This document shows, in pieces, positions 35,253 to 46,064 of a stretch of DNA of 64,000 nucleotides; position 1 is the stretch's first letter, and each line of letters begins with the position of its first letter. Source of the stretch: Limnephilus marmoratus (lineage: Eukaryota; Arthropoda; Insecta; Trichoptera; Limnephilidae); the NCBI GenBank assembly GCA_917880885.1, contig OU862918.1:1674001-1738000 (forward strand), given 5' to 3'. Below the pieces are notes generated by a model. It had not been told where the DNA came from and searched no databases. It was given only the letters and a program-made list of their open reading frames with translations. A program made the position numbers and the translations under genes.

Positions 35253-35310
35253 CGGTTGATATATAAAATAATAAATCCGTGGTTAAAAACAATTGTTTTA
35301 TTTTTTATAA
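35253..35310 (-). repeat. Penelope terminal inverted repeat, right copy
   Basis: cggttgatatataaaataat... through ttttttataa; reverse complement of 31,091-31,153. It abuts the truncated 5' end of the Penelope ORF; the apparent N-terminal residues of that ORF come from an A/C-rich linker, not from the real protein. Confidence 0.75.
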
Positions 35311-35514
35311 ATTTAAATAAAATGTCCTCTCGTAAACGTGCTTTTTTCAATGGCTGGCAACAACCAAACTGATAAAAGAAATCGCCTGTCACCAGGGAAT
35401 CTACAGATGTTGTGTTTTCTCCATGAAAAATTGACAGTTGTAAATTTTAATTATTAGTATAATAAAATAAACAGAAAAGGGTTAAATAAATGAGTGTGAA
35501 TTACTCTGCCAAGT

Positions 35515-35592
35515 TATTCGTATTCGTATTCGTATTCGCCGGATAGTAGGTTTGATATTCGTATTCGTAAAAGTAGTATTCGTTGCATCACT
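35515..35592. repeat. attcgt hexanucleotide repeat, right
   Basis: ttcgtattcgtattcgtattcgcc, ggatagtagg and gtagtattcgttgcatcac: complement-sense counterpart of 30,524-30,612. Confidence 0.6.
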
Positions 35593-35799
35593 ATAAAAAA
35601 TGAATAAATATTTTTTCACATGTACTTCAATAATTCTTTTTTTTTTTAATTCATTTAACACGTGTTAATTGTCTGTGTAAGTGTAAACTCTAAATTTTAA
35701 CATACATTGCTCTGGATTCTTGCGTTTTTATTCTATGTATTATCTCCGTTAGTTTATTTTTCATTATCATTATTAAGATCGCTAAATGTATTTGAAAAT

Positions 35800-35945
35800 G
35801 TGTTTGAAATACAAATTACACCTCAGCATCGTAATCGAAATACCAATTACAAAATACACTTTTAGGAAGTAATTGAAATACAAATACAAAATACGTATTT
35901 GTATTTCAAATACGTATTTCAATAACAAGTAATTCAAATACTGCT
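35800..35945. repeat. aaatacaaatacgtattt palindromic repeat
   Basis: Alternating blocks such as gaaatacaaatac, aaaatacgtatttgtatttc and aaatacgtatttc form self-complementary DNA. Looks like a MITE remnant or simple-sequence derivative; no ORF. Confidence 0.5.
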
Positions 35946-36177
35946 GACATATATGAAATCGTGAAAGTGATATACATTTGATAATATAATAAAACGAATA
36001 TTAAACTTATGAAACCCACTGGGAATAACCGAAATAATTAGAAATTTCTTAGTCAAAGATGACTTAATAACAATTGTGATAAAACCCATATAGTTTTAAT
36101 AAAATCCTTGTTGACCACTTCTCTCCCTCTCCCCATAAGTAATGTATGTAAACCAGAGGTTATGATTAATTTTTTCC

Positions 36178-36222
36178 AGTCTGAAGATGGCTTTAACAAG
36201 CTGAAACCGGTTACGATCAAAC
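36178..36222 (-). repeat. Penelope-type terminal fragment
   Basis: ctgaagatggctttaacaag followed by ctgaaaccggtta resembles, in reverse, the ccggtttcgct...agcttcttcagg of the Penelope end at 31,151-31,180. Confidence 0.4.
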
Positions 36223-36807
36223 AAATTATATTGGAATTTCACCATGAGCTTCAAAAATAGTGATAACTATATTTGGTTTTCGAGTATTCAAATTTAAATT
36301 ATTAACAGCTTTTAAATCTCTTCCACGTTTGTCAAAGGTCTCACCTCCAGTTCTATCCTCAAAGTTTAGAAACTCAGATAGAATACAAAGTGATAATTAT
36401 GCTGAGAGAGTCGCCCGACCGTCTCGCGGCGTAGGCGCGCGGCGCGCGGCGGATCACGATCTATTCCGCGTAGGTTTAATCACTTTTAATACTCAAATAA
36501 TACCTTCCTTTAGTTGATTTTGTTATTTCACCGAGTTTAGTTCTTTACGTTTTATTCAAATTGCCTTCCTGTTCAGTGCAACTTTGTAAAAACACGACTG
36601 GCCAATAAGACTGGAGGAAGATAAATGTTAAATATCGACCACATAATTTTGAAGTAAGACTTCTTTACGCACGCTTGACTTGAGGAGTAAGCTGGCGAAT
36701 GCGTGACGAGAGCGTTACGAAAAGCGAGGCGAACGGTAGTTGAGAGGGAAATATAAGTTAGTGAAGATAGAAAGAGAGAGAGTTACGTTTCGTATATTAC
36801 TGTGGGG

Positions 36808-36852
36808 TCAAGAGAGAGAGAGGTGCGAGCACACATTTTCTTTCTCTCTTTC
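36808..36852. repeat. Short direct repeat, left of the hairpin cluster
   Basis: caagagagagag...cattttctttctctctt; a related sequence recurs in the same orientation at 38,523-38,563, on the other side of the hairpin and LTR-like segment. Confidence 0.5.
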
Positions 36853-36969
36853 TCTAACAGCCAGTTAAGTTTCGTACATCTAAGACACAGTGCAGGCCTA
36901 TTGTCTGTATCGCACTTGTAACGGACGTGTTGCTCTCCCTCATTGTTAAATTATAATTTGCTAGTTATG

Positions 36970-37810
36970 TACAATGCCCCGGTGCAACCAATAAAGCTTG
37001 CGTGCCAAGTTGCACCGGGAGACATTCTAGACTCTTATAATTTAATACTTAATACCTTATTTATGCTTATTTACGCCTCCAAAGGCAACCAGGCTAACTA
37101 GCCTCCTTTTTAGTTATGGCCCTGAAAAGGGCCATTATTATACTGGTTCGCAGTCGGCTTCACCAAGCAGGCTGTTTTGCCTCCCTTTTTAGGCGGCCCT
37201 AACAAGGGCCATTATTATACTGGCTCGCAGTCGGCTTCACCAAGCAGATTGCCTTTTATTTTTTTGGCGGCCCCTTTCAGGGCCTCTTTTTCGTCCTGGC
37301 CGCTAGGTTCATGAATACCGTGCCGCCAGCAACGATCCTTTGCCAAACACATTTTACCATTGCTAAAATGTTATTTTTCTTTGCACACAAATGCCCCGGT
37401 GCAACAAGTAAAACTTGCATACCAGGTTGCCACCGGGAGACATACTAGAGTTATGATTTTATCGCCCTCAGGGCTATTCTTCCGGCTACAAAGCCAAAAA
37501 ACCAGTTCGGTGGCCCCATTCAGGGCCTTCATATTGGTTAAAAACACATCATTTTATAATATAACTTCATTTAAACACCCCGTAGGACGCTGAAACTAAG
37601 ACATTTCAGTGCAGAGTCCTACGGGGCATCTATAGAGTGATAAATAAACATTGTAACTCTTAAACTGCCAGCGCTATCAGCATTTGCGCAGATTTTCGAG
37701 ACTTTAGCATCAATTCACGTTTTCTCCATTTTAAAAATCCCAGGACCTCGTAAGGCGACGAAACCAAAAGGTTTCGATAGCCAGGCTTACGGGGGACCTG
37801 GGAAAAATAT
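36970..37810. repeat. Cluster of GC-rich hairpins
   Basis: At least seven stem-loops in 840 bp: cccggtgcaa/ttgcaccggg (36,978-37,020), a related ccggtgcaac stem (37,394-37,437), ggccct-gaaa-agggcc (near 37,122), ggccct-aaca-agggcc (near 37,196), ggccccttt-cagggcc (near 37,269), ccccgtaggac/gtcctacgggg (near 37,578-37,627), and cccagg...cctggg (near 37,739-37,803). Two ~75-bp direct repeats (attattatactggYtcgcagtcggcttcaccaagcag) link two of them. No ORF spans the region. Confidence 0.75.
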
Positions 37811-38019
37811 TAACTTCTTTGTAACTATTCAAACACTTTGTTAAATAACAAATACCTACCGACAAAAAGTCAAACTTCCTTAAAATCAACCCAAACTCAT
37901 CAAACAAAAAATCTACGAATGTAGAACATCCGTAGAAACACTGTAGTTTTAAGGAAAACATTGTAAATACATTAACCTGACCTGTATAATTATTGTAAAT
38001 ACCTAATTTTAATCGACCA

Positions 38020-38218
38020 CTTTCAAGGAAATGGTCGGCAAAACCAGCGGCAACAGGTAACCGCCCCTTATATGCAAAACGGGATAGGTAAAATCCCCCA
38101 CTCTAAAATTGTACCACGTGACCGTTTTTTCACCCGAAAACGGGTATAAAAGGCGTGATTTTTTGGGTAATAAATCAGTTATTCTTCAACATTCAAACCA
38201 GTCTTTTATTTACTCTAC
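38020..38218 (+). repeat. LTR-like 3' end with TATA and poly(A) signal
   Basis: Contains gggtataaaaggc near 38,142, aataaa near 38,169 and a tctaca end at 38,218 followed by agTGGTCC, an arrangement like an LTR R-U5 end and a primer site. The hairpin cluster may be the U3 of the same LTR. No second LTR is seen, so the family is undetermined. Confidence 0.4.
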
Positions 38219-38460
38219 AAGTGGTCCTTTCCACCTACCTCTGGAAGTCTGCGACCTGCTGCCAGCTGCTGCCTCCTGCCGAAGTTCTGCCTGAACGGGA
38301 ACCCGGTGCCTACCGCTGCAGTCGGCCCTGACTCGGGGCACTGCCAAGGCACCGCTCAGGCAGAAACTAGGCGCATCCAGGACCTATACCACTGGATGTA
38401 GGGAGGCCAGCCAACAAATATCACCATCATCAGCGTGAGCTAGTGGAAGGCGTGCACAAG
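38219..38460 (+). other. GC-rich leader-like DNA after the LTR-like end
   Basis: Starts with agtggtcctttccacc, possibly a primer-binding site, then GC-rich non-coding DNA. No gag ORF follows, so the element is truncated. Confidence 0.3.
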
Positions 38461-38994
38461 ACCGGTGCCCCTTATTTTACAGTCTTGTAAAGACTTGATA
38501 CGTCTGTTACAGCACTGAAGGAGCAAGAGAGAGCAGTGCGCGCGCGCATTTTCTTTCTCTCTTCCTATCACATAGATGGAGCAGAAGTTGTACTTCAGTC
38601 GTGTGGTCTAAAGCACATTCGTTTTTTTATTAAAACTTTTAGTTCTGTTGTTGTTTCAATCTAATGTCAGCAGAAGTAAATTTAAATTAAATAATTTAAA
38701 GTTTTCACAAGTAATTCTAATGAAACGATATAAAAAAGACAGTTTGTTAATGCCTTCAACAGCTGTCACGCGAAATAATAATAACACGGCAAAATTTATT
38801 AAAATATAAACTGTTTTTATTAATTTAATAATAATATTATTGAATACATAAAGAAATAAAAAAAAAATTTAATAAATGCATATAAAAAATATATGTTTTA
38901 ACTTAATGCGTAAAACCTCAAACTGTAATATTTAATTAAATGAAGAAAATATTAGTGAAACTCAATGGAAATCTGAAAACAGAAAAATCGGAGA
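38461..38994. other. Unclassified AT-rich stretch
   Basis: Carries the second copy of the short direct repeat at 38,523-38,563, followed by AT-rich DNA with A runs; nothing else recognised. Confidence 0.4.
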
Positions 38995-39085
38995 AAGTAA
39001 CGGTCACATCTGGGACTCGAACCCAGGATCTTTGCCCTGCATGGGACGCAATTCTACCAACTTTCCTTACGTTTCCAACAAGGTG
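38995..39085 (-). repeat. tRNA-derived SINE head
   Basis: Reverse complement contains agttggtagaattgcg (box A-like) and gggttcgagtccc (box B) at tRNA-like spacing. Stems do not form a full cloverleaf by eye and A/T-rich DNA follows in sense, so it is a SINE or tRNA pseudogene rather than a functional tRNA. Confidence 0.55.
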
Positions 39086-39097
39086 ATTTAGTTGGGA

Positions 39098-39330
39098 TGC
39101 CCGGGTTCATGGGGTGAGGTTTTTCTAGGTCTTGGAGGTGGATGACCAGGATACACTGAACCCCAGATTCCTACCCACCCCTTAAACCCTTTTCCTTCCC
39201 AGAACTCTCTTCTCCTTCCTCTCCCTAACAAAAAAAACTCCACACGGCATCCCCAAAGATAACATAGGCCCTGAGGAAAATTATTTTTCTAAGGAAAATT
39301 ATTTTCCTCAGGGCCTCCTGTGTGGAGCTC
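39098..39330 (+). repeat. Dispersed GC-hairpin repeat, copy 2
   Basis: Same block order as 30,020-30,325. It ends with a 15-bp perfect stem, ggccctgaggaaaat (39,267-39,281) and attttcctcagggcc (39,301-39,315), with a 19-base loop. Carries cggcatccccaaag, shared with the reversed copy near 48,410. Confidence 0.75.
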
Positions 39331-40030
39331 ATGTAAAAAAAAGTCCCTATCCGATTCGGTCATATTTAACTGTATCATGCTCCGACCATGAACTACCAAC
39401 ATTATCTTCATTTTCTTATAATAAAACACTTATTGTGAATAACATTATTGTTATTGTGAGTAACATTATTGAACAAAACTAAAAAAATATCTAAAAGAAT
39501 GGGAGATGCTAAGTCTGCCCGGATTACACTTATACTGTTATATAAATTCTGGGAATAATTTTATCAAACGAAAATTAATCTTGAAACATTTCATAAAAAA
39601 TTGATTCCTTTCACAAATACTAACTTGTGATCTAGCGAGCTCTATCCGGATTCATTTGAATGTATTGCTTATAGCGAACGCTGTCGGGACGTGTACGTAC
39701 AAACAAATGTTTTAGTGTTAGTGCCAAAGAAATTGACACGTATTATAATATTTAGGCTTGCTTAATGAAACAAGCGACAATAGGTCCCATACGTACAGTA
39801 TACGTCTTTTGTATTCTACAATCTATGATTAGAACCAACACCAACACATAAAAGAAAACATAAAAAATAAACAATGAATCACCACTGCTAATTGAAAGCC
39901 AACACAGGTACAAACTACACAAAATTTACAAAAACCATCAGAAATATTGTGCGATAAAGTCCACACCTTTTAGAAAATGGATTTTGGCGCAGACGTTACA
40001 ACAATGAGCTATATCACCGGATCAAAACGT
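39331..40030. other. Unclassified AT-rich stretch
   Basis: No ORF, RNA gene or repeat structure recognised. Confidence 0.4.
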
Positions 40031-40310
40031 CACAAAATTTATAAAACTGGGAAGACTTTGGTGGATGGGTCATGTAGAGCGAATGACCGAGCATCAAGCA
40101 CCATAGTTCCTGTTGAACTCAAGACCGATAGGGCGAAGGAGCCTGAGAAGACCAAGATTAAGATGGAGTGACAACGTCCTCAAATATATATCTAGCATGG
40201 AGCTTCTAAATTGGGAGAGCTGGTACAAAACCGAGATGAGCGGAGGAAGACTCTTGCGGAGGCCAAGACCCACAAGGGGTTGTAGAGCCAAGAGCGATGA
40301 TGATCATGAT
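40031..40310 (+). pseudogene. LINE ORF2 C-terminal remnant
   Basis: Conceptual translation in shifting frames gives a WMGHVERM-like stretch then RRPRLRWSDNVLKYI and a tryptophan-containing tail, the pattern seen at the C terminus of many insect LINE ORF2 proteins (R...G.PRLRW.D.V). Frame changes show decay. The RT domain is absent. Confidence 0.55.
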
Positions 40311-40623
40311 AAAAGTGCACATGAGCAATGCTCATGTTAAAGAGGCAAATAAACGTATGTAAATAACATTTTAACGTTTATTTTATCATATATTTTTCAA
40401 AAAGAGTCAGCGTTTTCGCTCATGGGGAAACCTAAAACTGGTTGGTAACTCAGTTCACGCCACAACTCAATTTATCAACTTCCTGAACAAAATCGAAATT
40501 TTTCTGATCTGACGAATCGCAAATTACTCGATAATTTGATAGGTCGTGAGCCGCTAGCATGACAATCTGTCAACATGGCAACTGAAACGCGACGGCCGCG
40601 GTAACCAGCATTGCCCTTTACAA
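40311..40623. other. Unclassified stretch before the R1-clade LINE
   Basis: Contains a short palindrome catgagcaatgctcatg; no gene seen. The LINE frame is open back to a TAG at 40,555, but the residues before about 40,640 do not look like RT. Confidence 0.35.
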
Positions 40624-42108
40624 TTGGTCTTTAACAAGTTGTCTGTGTGCGGATTTGGTTTCGTCCCCGGGAAATCCACGGTGCACGCCCTGTCGTATGC
40701 GCTTGAATGGGTGAAGGCTTGCCCAAAGAGGTATGTAGTTGCAATATTCCTCGATATCACTGGTGCCTTTGATCACGCCTGGTGGGCAATGATACGTACA
40801 AAGGTGAAAAACAGGCGGTGTTCCAGCTTGCTGTTCCAAGCCATCGATGACTACCTTTCTGATCGTACGATTACGATCAGTTTCGGTGAGTTTTGTATCC
40901 AGAGGGAAGCCGATATGGGATGCCCGCAGGGCTCCATCCTTGGACCCGACCTGTGGAACATCTCCTTTGACGACTCCTCCAGGTTACCCTTGCCTGAAGG
41001 ATGTATCGCTGTCGACTACGCTGATGATAAGTTGTATCTGGTCGCTGGGGACAGCAGAAAGGAAGTGGAGAGTAAAGGCAGTGAAGGTTTGCAGATGTTC
41101 CTGGACTGGGGTGAAAGAAACAAGATGACCTTCGCTCCCCACAAGACCAAGGGCCTCCTGATGAAGGGCTCTCTCAGTAGAGCAAGAAATCCTACCATCA
41201 GAATGGGAGATTCTAACATCCGCTTTTTTGAAACAGTGAAATATTTAGGAGTTACTCTAGATCGATCGTCCTCTTTTCTGGCTCACGTCAAAGAAGTATC
41301 CAGCAAGGCCCAGGCTCTCTTCTTGAAGCTGAGGAGACTCTCCACAGCTGAGTGGGGATTGCGTAATCCGGCTCTGCGAACGCTATATAGGTGCGTGTAC
41401 GTGGCGCAAGTCTCGTATGCCGCCTCTGTGTGGGAGCACCGCCTGGACAATTCGCTGATTCTCTTAGCTCTCAGGCGAGGCCAACGAACCCCCTTGCTGG
41501 CACTCTCTGGTGCGTATAAAACCGTTGCTTCGGACGCTTTACCCGTTTTGGCTGGCATTTTGCCAATCGATCTGGAAATCAGGGAAGTGCTCACTAAGCA
41601 GAAATTAACCAGAGGAACCCCTGCCACTCACCTAGGCGTTGTTCTGACACCGGGCGGGCCGGGGACTCTCCCTGGGCTGCTTCGTCAAATGAGGGATCTG
41701 TCGCTCCAAGAGTGGCAGGTCCGTTGGGATAGAACGAATAAGGGAAGATGGACTTTCTCCTTCTTCCCATCAGTTAAAGTCAGAATGGAAGGGGTCTTTC
41801 TCAAGTTGGACCACCACATCACCCAGCTTCTATCCGGCCACGGGGAATTCAGGGGGAGACTTCACGCCCTCTCCCTGTCCCCTCACCCCAACTGCGCCTG
41901 CGGGTGCACGAACCAGTCGGCGGAGCACATTCTCTGGCAGTGTGAGATAATGACGGACGCAAGAGAGGAAATGCTCGATGGTTTGGACGTACCAATCAGA
42001 CCAGTGTGGAACACTGATCTGGTTTCGAACAAGACGAATTTCGAGTGCCTGAGGAACTTTACAAGGATCTGGGTTGAGAGATGGCCTGAGCTTAGAGTCG
42101 CTGATTAG
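40624..42108 (+). CDS. R1-clade LINE reverse transcriptase, 5'-truncated
   Basis: 494 codons open, starting at a TTG, not an ATG, because the copy is truncated. RT motifs: FGFVPGKST (11-19), FLDITGAFD (42-50), GCPQGSILGP (99-108), YADD (132-135), then FETVKYLGVTLD. The C terminus has the cysteine-histidine motif CACGCTNQSAEHILWQC. R1-clade elements encode an ORF2 that nicks DNA and primes reverse transcription; the N-terminal endonuclease and first RT motifs are lost. R1 itself targets 28S rDNA and TRAS/SART relatives telomeric repeats, but neither target is seen here. Catalytic residues are intact, which suggests recent arrival. Confidence 0.9.
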   Translation: MVFNKLSVCGFGFVPGKSTVHALSYALEWVKACPKRYVVAIFLDITGAFDHAWWAMIRTKVKNRRCSSLLFQAIDDYLSDRTITISFGEFCIQREADMGCPQGSILGPDLWNISFDDSSRLPLPEGCIAVDYADDKLYLVAGDSRKEVESKGSEGLQMFLDWGERNKMTFAPHKTKGLLMKGSLSRARNPTIRMGDSNIRFFETVKYLGVTLDRSSSFLAHVKEVSSKAQALFLKLRRLSTAEWGLRNPALRTLYRCVYVAQVSYAASVWEHRLDNSLILLALRRGQRTPLLALSGAYKTVASDALPVLAGILPIDLEIREVLTKQKLTRGTPATHLGVVLTPGGPGTLPGLLRQMRDLSLQEWQVRWDRTNKGRWTFSFFPSVKVRMEGVFLKLDHHITQLLSGHGEFRGRLHALSLSPHPNCACGCTNQSAEHILWQCEIMTDAREEMLDGLDVPIRPVWNTDLVSNKTNFECLRNFTRIWVERWPELRVAD

Positions 42109-43110
42109 TAGATTTTGACACCAGGTGTACTTGTTCCTGACTTACCACTGACTTTTCTTGCTTCTATTCTTTTACAAACTCTGCCCAGGATGTACAGTTT
42201 TATATTTTTTTTTTCATATTTAATTTATTGTTTGCATTTACATTTTATGTTTTTTATGCTTTTACATTTTTATGTTTATTTTTTTCTGGATTACACAGGC
42301 CCTGCGTTATTCAACGCTCATGTTTATTTTATGTTTTCTTTACTTTACATGCTTATGATTTATTTTTCGTTATTTGGTGCAATTAAGCGCCTAGCGATGA
42401 CTCCCACATGCTCTTGTTTATTTATTTTTTATGTTTTGCGGTTTTCTAAGCTTATACATATACATTTCTTTTCAGTTATGCTGTACTATGAGAACTGAAC
42501 TCCGTTGTTCGTTTTTGTACCGTCCTTCTCCCCATATAAGGGGTTGGACCCTGGACCGTGTCCCCGCCTACGTACCATGGCCGGTCTTCTAGAACTGGTG
42601 GAGCTGCACCTGTTTGCCGCGCCACACCCCGTGGCATGAAGAGGCTGGGGAGAAGGCTGAACGACATCCGAAAGCTGTCCGTCCCACCTCCGGCGACCCG
42701 ACGCTTCTCTCCCTAGGGTCTTCTTCATGTTTTCCACTTACTGTCGTCTAGGCACCACCGGCTAGCTGGCTTAAGGACGACGCTGCCGGTTGTGGGGAGG
42801 CCGGACAATCAGCCTCCTTCACTGTCTCGGGGACTGCCGGCAGCCAGGTTGCGTTGACACCGGTTCTTATCTGTATATATGTTATTTTACTTTTGTTTCC
42901 TTCTTTTTAACGTACAGTGCTCGGTGCCGCCCGCCGGATTATGTATGGTCATGTCTCCCGCTATCATGAGCTAATTACTCATGACGGCTGCTGTCATTTT
43001 GATTACTTTATTTTTTTGTTGATGTTACTAACAACTTGTTTGACTGTCTATGAGGCTCACCGCTTTTGCATTGACACCTCCATGGGCTTTAGAATTGTAG
43101 CGATTGACCA
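42109..43110 (+). other. Probable 3' UTR of the R1-clade LINE
   Basis: T-rich then GC-rich non-coding DNA (42,500-42,860) following the ORF stop. No poly(A) tail or target duplication identified, so the 3' border is a guess. Confidence 0.35.
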
Positions 43111-45707
43111 TTACAGTACAGTCCTGTAGGCGCGCCCGCATACCGCCACCTAACACAGTATGAGGGGACATTGAAGGTCTAGATTCGTTACATTAAAAGT
43201 AGAGCCATTTATTCAAAAAAATTAGATTCTTGCGAGAACTCCGAAGGGGCGACCATAAGTTGCCTATACCGGGGTGGGACAGTGGTGGGTACTTCAATGT
43301 CTGTGTGCGGACCGGTAATAAAATGGACAACTTCCTTTCCTGTGGATAGCGACTGAGTCGCCAACTGGTATTTTTTCAGTTTCTTTATGAGCGGATGGTC
43401 TAAGAAAACGAGAAAAAAAAATAACAAATTAATAATGTATATGAAAGGGAACAGAAAAAGAAGAAGAAGAAAAAATAAAAGAAAAAATGAACATATAATA
43501 TTATTATTGAGAAATATTATAAAATATAATATAATATACCTTCCTGTATATGATAGTCACAGAGAACGTCTCTGCTGAATTAATGACTTGAATTCTTGAT
43601 TCACTTAGCAACTTTAAAATTAAATCGTTAATAATTCTTTAAACGATTCGGTAAAGCGATATTGCAAAAGTTTTAAAGCTTTACGCAATGGCATAAAGAT
43701 CGAAGATAAGATAAAGGTCACAGAGTTTATCTCGTGTTATATAATATTGTAATTTAATTAATTAGCCAGCCTTTCTCTGATTTTGTGTCACAAAAACAAT
43801 TAGCTGGAAGAGATAAAAGGGAAATAAAATGTTTAACGTTGATGATTCCGGAATAAAGTGGAGTTATCAACAAATGGGAAAGTAGTTTCCAAGCGCACGA
43901 AAAGAATCACAGTTTAATTTCTTAGAACTTGTAGATGACAGTAACTTTCATACGTCAAGAGTCTACTGAAAAGAAATAAAAAGTCAGAATTAATATCGTT
44001 CGCTGGTGAGTTATTGATTAAAATCGAAAACATAAATGGTTTACTTCTATGGGCATCACTTTTATTTATTTATGCGTGTGGTATCCCCACCACGCAAGAA
44101 AGCATCTCTGGATCGCTCCGGCGATGACCGAGCAAGTTATTCCGTCTCCAGTGCTCGATCCGGCCGGCCACTCGCGTTTTGTACCTCTCTACCCGTTTCA
44201 TACGTGAACACTAAATCGTGTAAATATTTAATCTCATAATAAATAAATGTTAATCACTCGAACATGAGCAAGTGTTATCAATCATCATCCAATATAATTA
44301 CTCAACACTGGATCGCGGCCTAGAAGTACCGTGATCCCCAGCCTGACTATCTCTAATGGTAAAGTATTGGTACTACCTCGACTGATGTGGAGACGGAGCA
44401 CCAGGTCAAACATTCTCCACCAGCTCCTCAACCCTGCAAACAACACTTCTAACACAGCAAACTTATTTTGTGGCACCATTTTAATTCAGATTAATAAAGT
44501 AACTATAAATAAATTAACTAAGTATTTTATTAATTTCAATAAACGGTTTATTTTAGAAACCCACCGCATCATTACTCTAATTTTTATAAAGACGAATATT
44601 TCTTTGTTGGTCCCTTGTGCGATGGTCTATAGGGACCCGAGGGATTTTAATCAGCGATTGCTGGGCATATTTAGAGTAAAAAATGTAGATGAAATTTTGA
44701 TCTCTGTCCAGCACCTACCATTTTTAATGTTTTTGTAGAAAAAGTAAATAAAAAAAAACATTAAAAATATCACCGGAGACCATAATTTAATTTACGATTT
44801 TAACTCCAAATAATGCCAGGAATCGAATAAAATCCCTCGGGTACGTTCTGTTACACCCTGTTTATAATAGTGAGCTCTAACATCATGAAATTATGCGTTG
44901 CTAAACCATTCATCCGATTGCGATGAAATTTTGGTTATTTGTTGTGCACGTGACAGTGAGCTCTGTCAAAATGAAATTATTTACAGTACTATTGATTCGA
45001 AGGTTTCTACGTTATTTATTTATTACTGTGGTGTCTTGGGATCGGGTAGTAATAACATCTGTTAATGTTACAATGTTTATTAGTTGCCAGATTAATATGG
45101 AGAGAGCGCTCAATAGCGGTACATCCCTTTTATACTTCCCATACTCGCTATCTCGCTCTCATGCCGTCACCCTCATACACATACGTCACAATTACATAAT
45201 GTGACAATGACAGTTATGAAAATAAAATTAAATCGGTATTTTTTTAACATTAAATAATTCAAGTATGAATGTAGACGATTAAGAAAAAAATTTAATGTGG
45301 AGAAAAACTGTGCAATAGGAGGCCCGCGAGTTGTTTGATAAATGAGTGTATTTCATATAATTTAGTGACAAGGAAGGGGGGTGGGATCCCGAAAGGTGGA
45401 AGGGGAACGCAAGAGAACAACGGGACGCGGGTGGGGATCGGGAATGCATGGGACAAGACACACATGGGAGAGGGGGGGGCGAAGTAGAGGCAGAAGAAGG
45501 GATTATAAAGTAAACATAAATTAAACACAACCACTTTCTTTCTTTGAATGATATTGCAACGCGTGCCGGGAACTCACTAGCATAATGATAAAAACAATGT
45601 GTTGCTTGCCAACTCGGTAATAACGAGTAATATCACAATAAAGCTTTGCTCAGCCAGTTGTTTCCATAAACCATAATAATTATTGAATTGGTTTGAATTT
45701 TATTGAA
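43111..45707. other. Unclassified AT-rich region
   Basis: No convincing gene. A-rich repeat near 43,400-43,500; a short inverted repeat atttttaatgttt...aaacattaaaaat near 44,700-44,770; a G/A-rich stretch at 45,370-45,490. ORFs of up to 135 codons look random in composition. Confidence 0.5.
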
Positions 45708-46064
45708 TACTAGCTGAAGTCCCCGGCGATACCCGGACTTTACACCTAGTTTTTGAAATCAAGTATAAACAAACTTCCTCTTGTTTCGAAGGTCATAAAA
45801 CTGTAGATTTGAATACAAATCAAATCCACGCCGCCCACTTTCCAGCCCGCTCGTCCACCACATACAGACATTCTCCTTTATATTTTATACGTTTCAACCA
45901 ATTTACACAAAACCTTGACAAATTATATCCCTAAACCTTCATCTTGAATCACTTAATCTATTGATGAAAACCGCATTAAAATCCGTTCAGTAGTTTTTGA
46001 GTTTATCGCGAACAGACAGACAGACAGATGCGGCGGAGGACTTTAATTTAAATATGTAGAGATA
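45708..46064 (+). repeat. RTE-like LINE/SINE 3'-tail repeat, copy 1
   Basis: Begins actagctgaagtccccggcg and ends with gaaaaccgcattaaaatccg, cagacagacagacagatgcgg and ggactttaa...atgtagagata. I recall this tail from many insect RTE-related repeats. A second, more diverged copy is at 49,758-50,032, same strand. Confidence 0.75.

Larger units (their letters stand above)
31091..35310 (-). mobile_element. Penelope-like element, truncated, interrupted by a gypsy element
   Basis: A minus-strand ORF with a Penelope-type RT end and GIY-YIG nuclease (34,350-35,215) is bracketed by inverted ~60-bp copies of a terminal sequence (31,091-31,153 and 35,253-35,310; taaccacgaatttattattttatatatcaaccg and its complement). 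The left copy continues into ccggtttcgctataacctagcttcttcagg, a terminal-repeat signature I recall from insect Penelope elements. Penelope insertions often carry an inverted terminal fragment at the truncated end, which fits. The GC-rich 33,688-34,349 part may be another insertion. Confidence 0.65.

Noticed and set aside
36970..37600. Histone gene 3' ends
   Set aside because: Only hairpins resemble the histone stem-loop; no histone coding sequence was seen on either strand nearby.
39005..39075. Functional tRNA gene
   Set aside because: Box A and box B are recognisable, but acceptor and other stems do not pair properly and similar heads recur as SINEs.
41283..41627. Minus-strand ORF inside the R1-clade RT
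   Set aside because: Antisense shadow of a GC-richer coding frame.
44331..44738. 135-codon plus-strand ORF
   Set aside because: AT-rich composition, no domain, no supporting context; best explained as chance.
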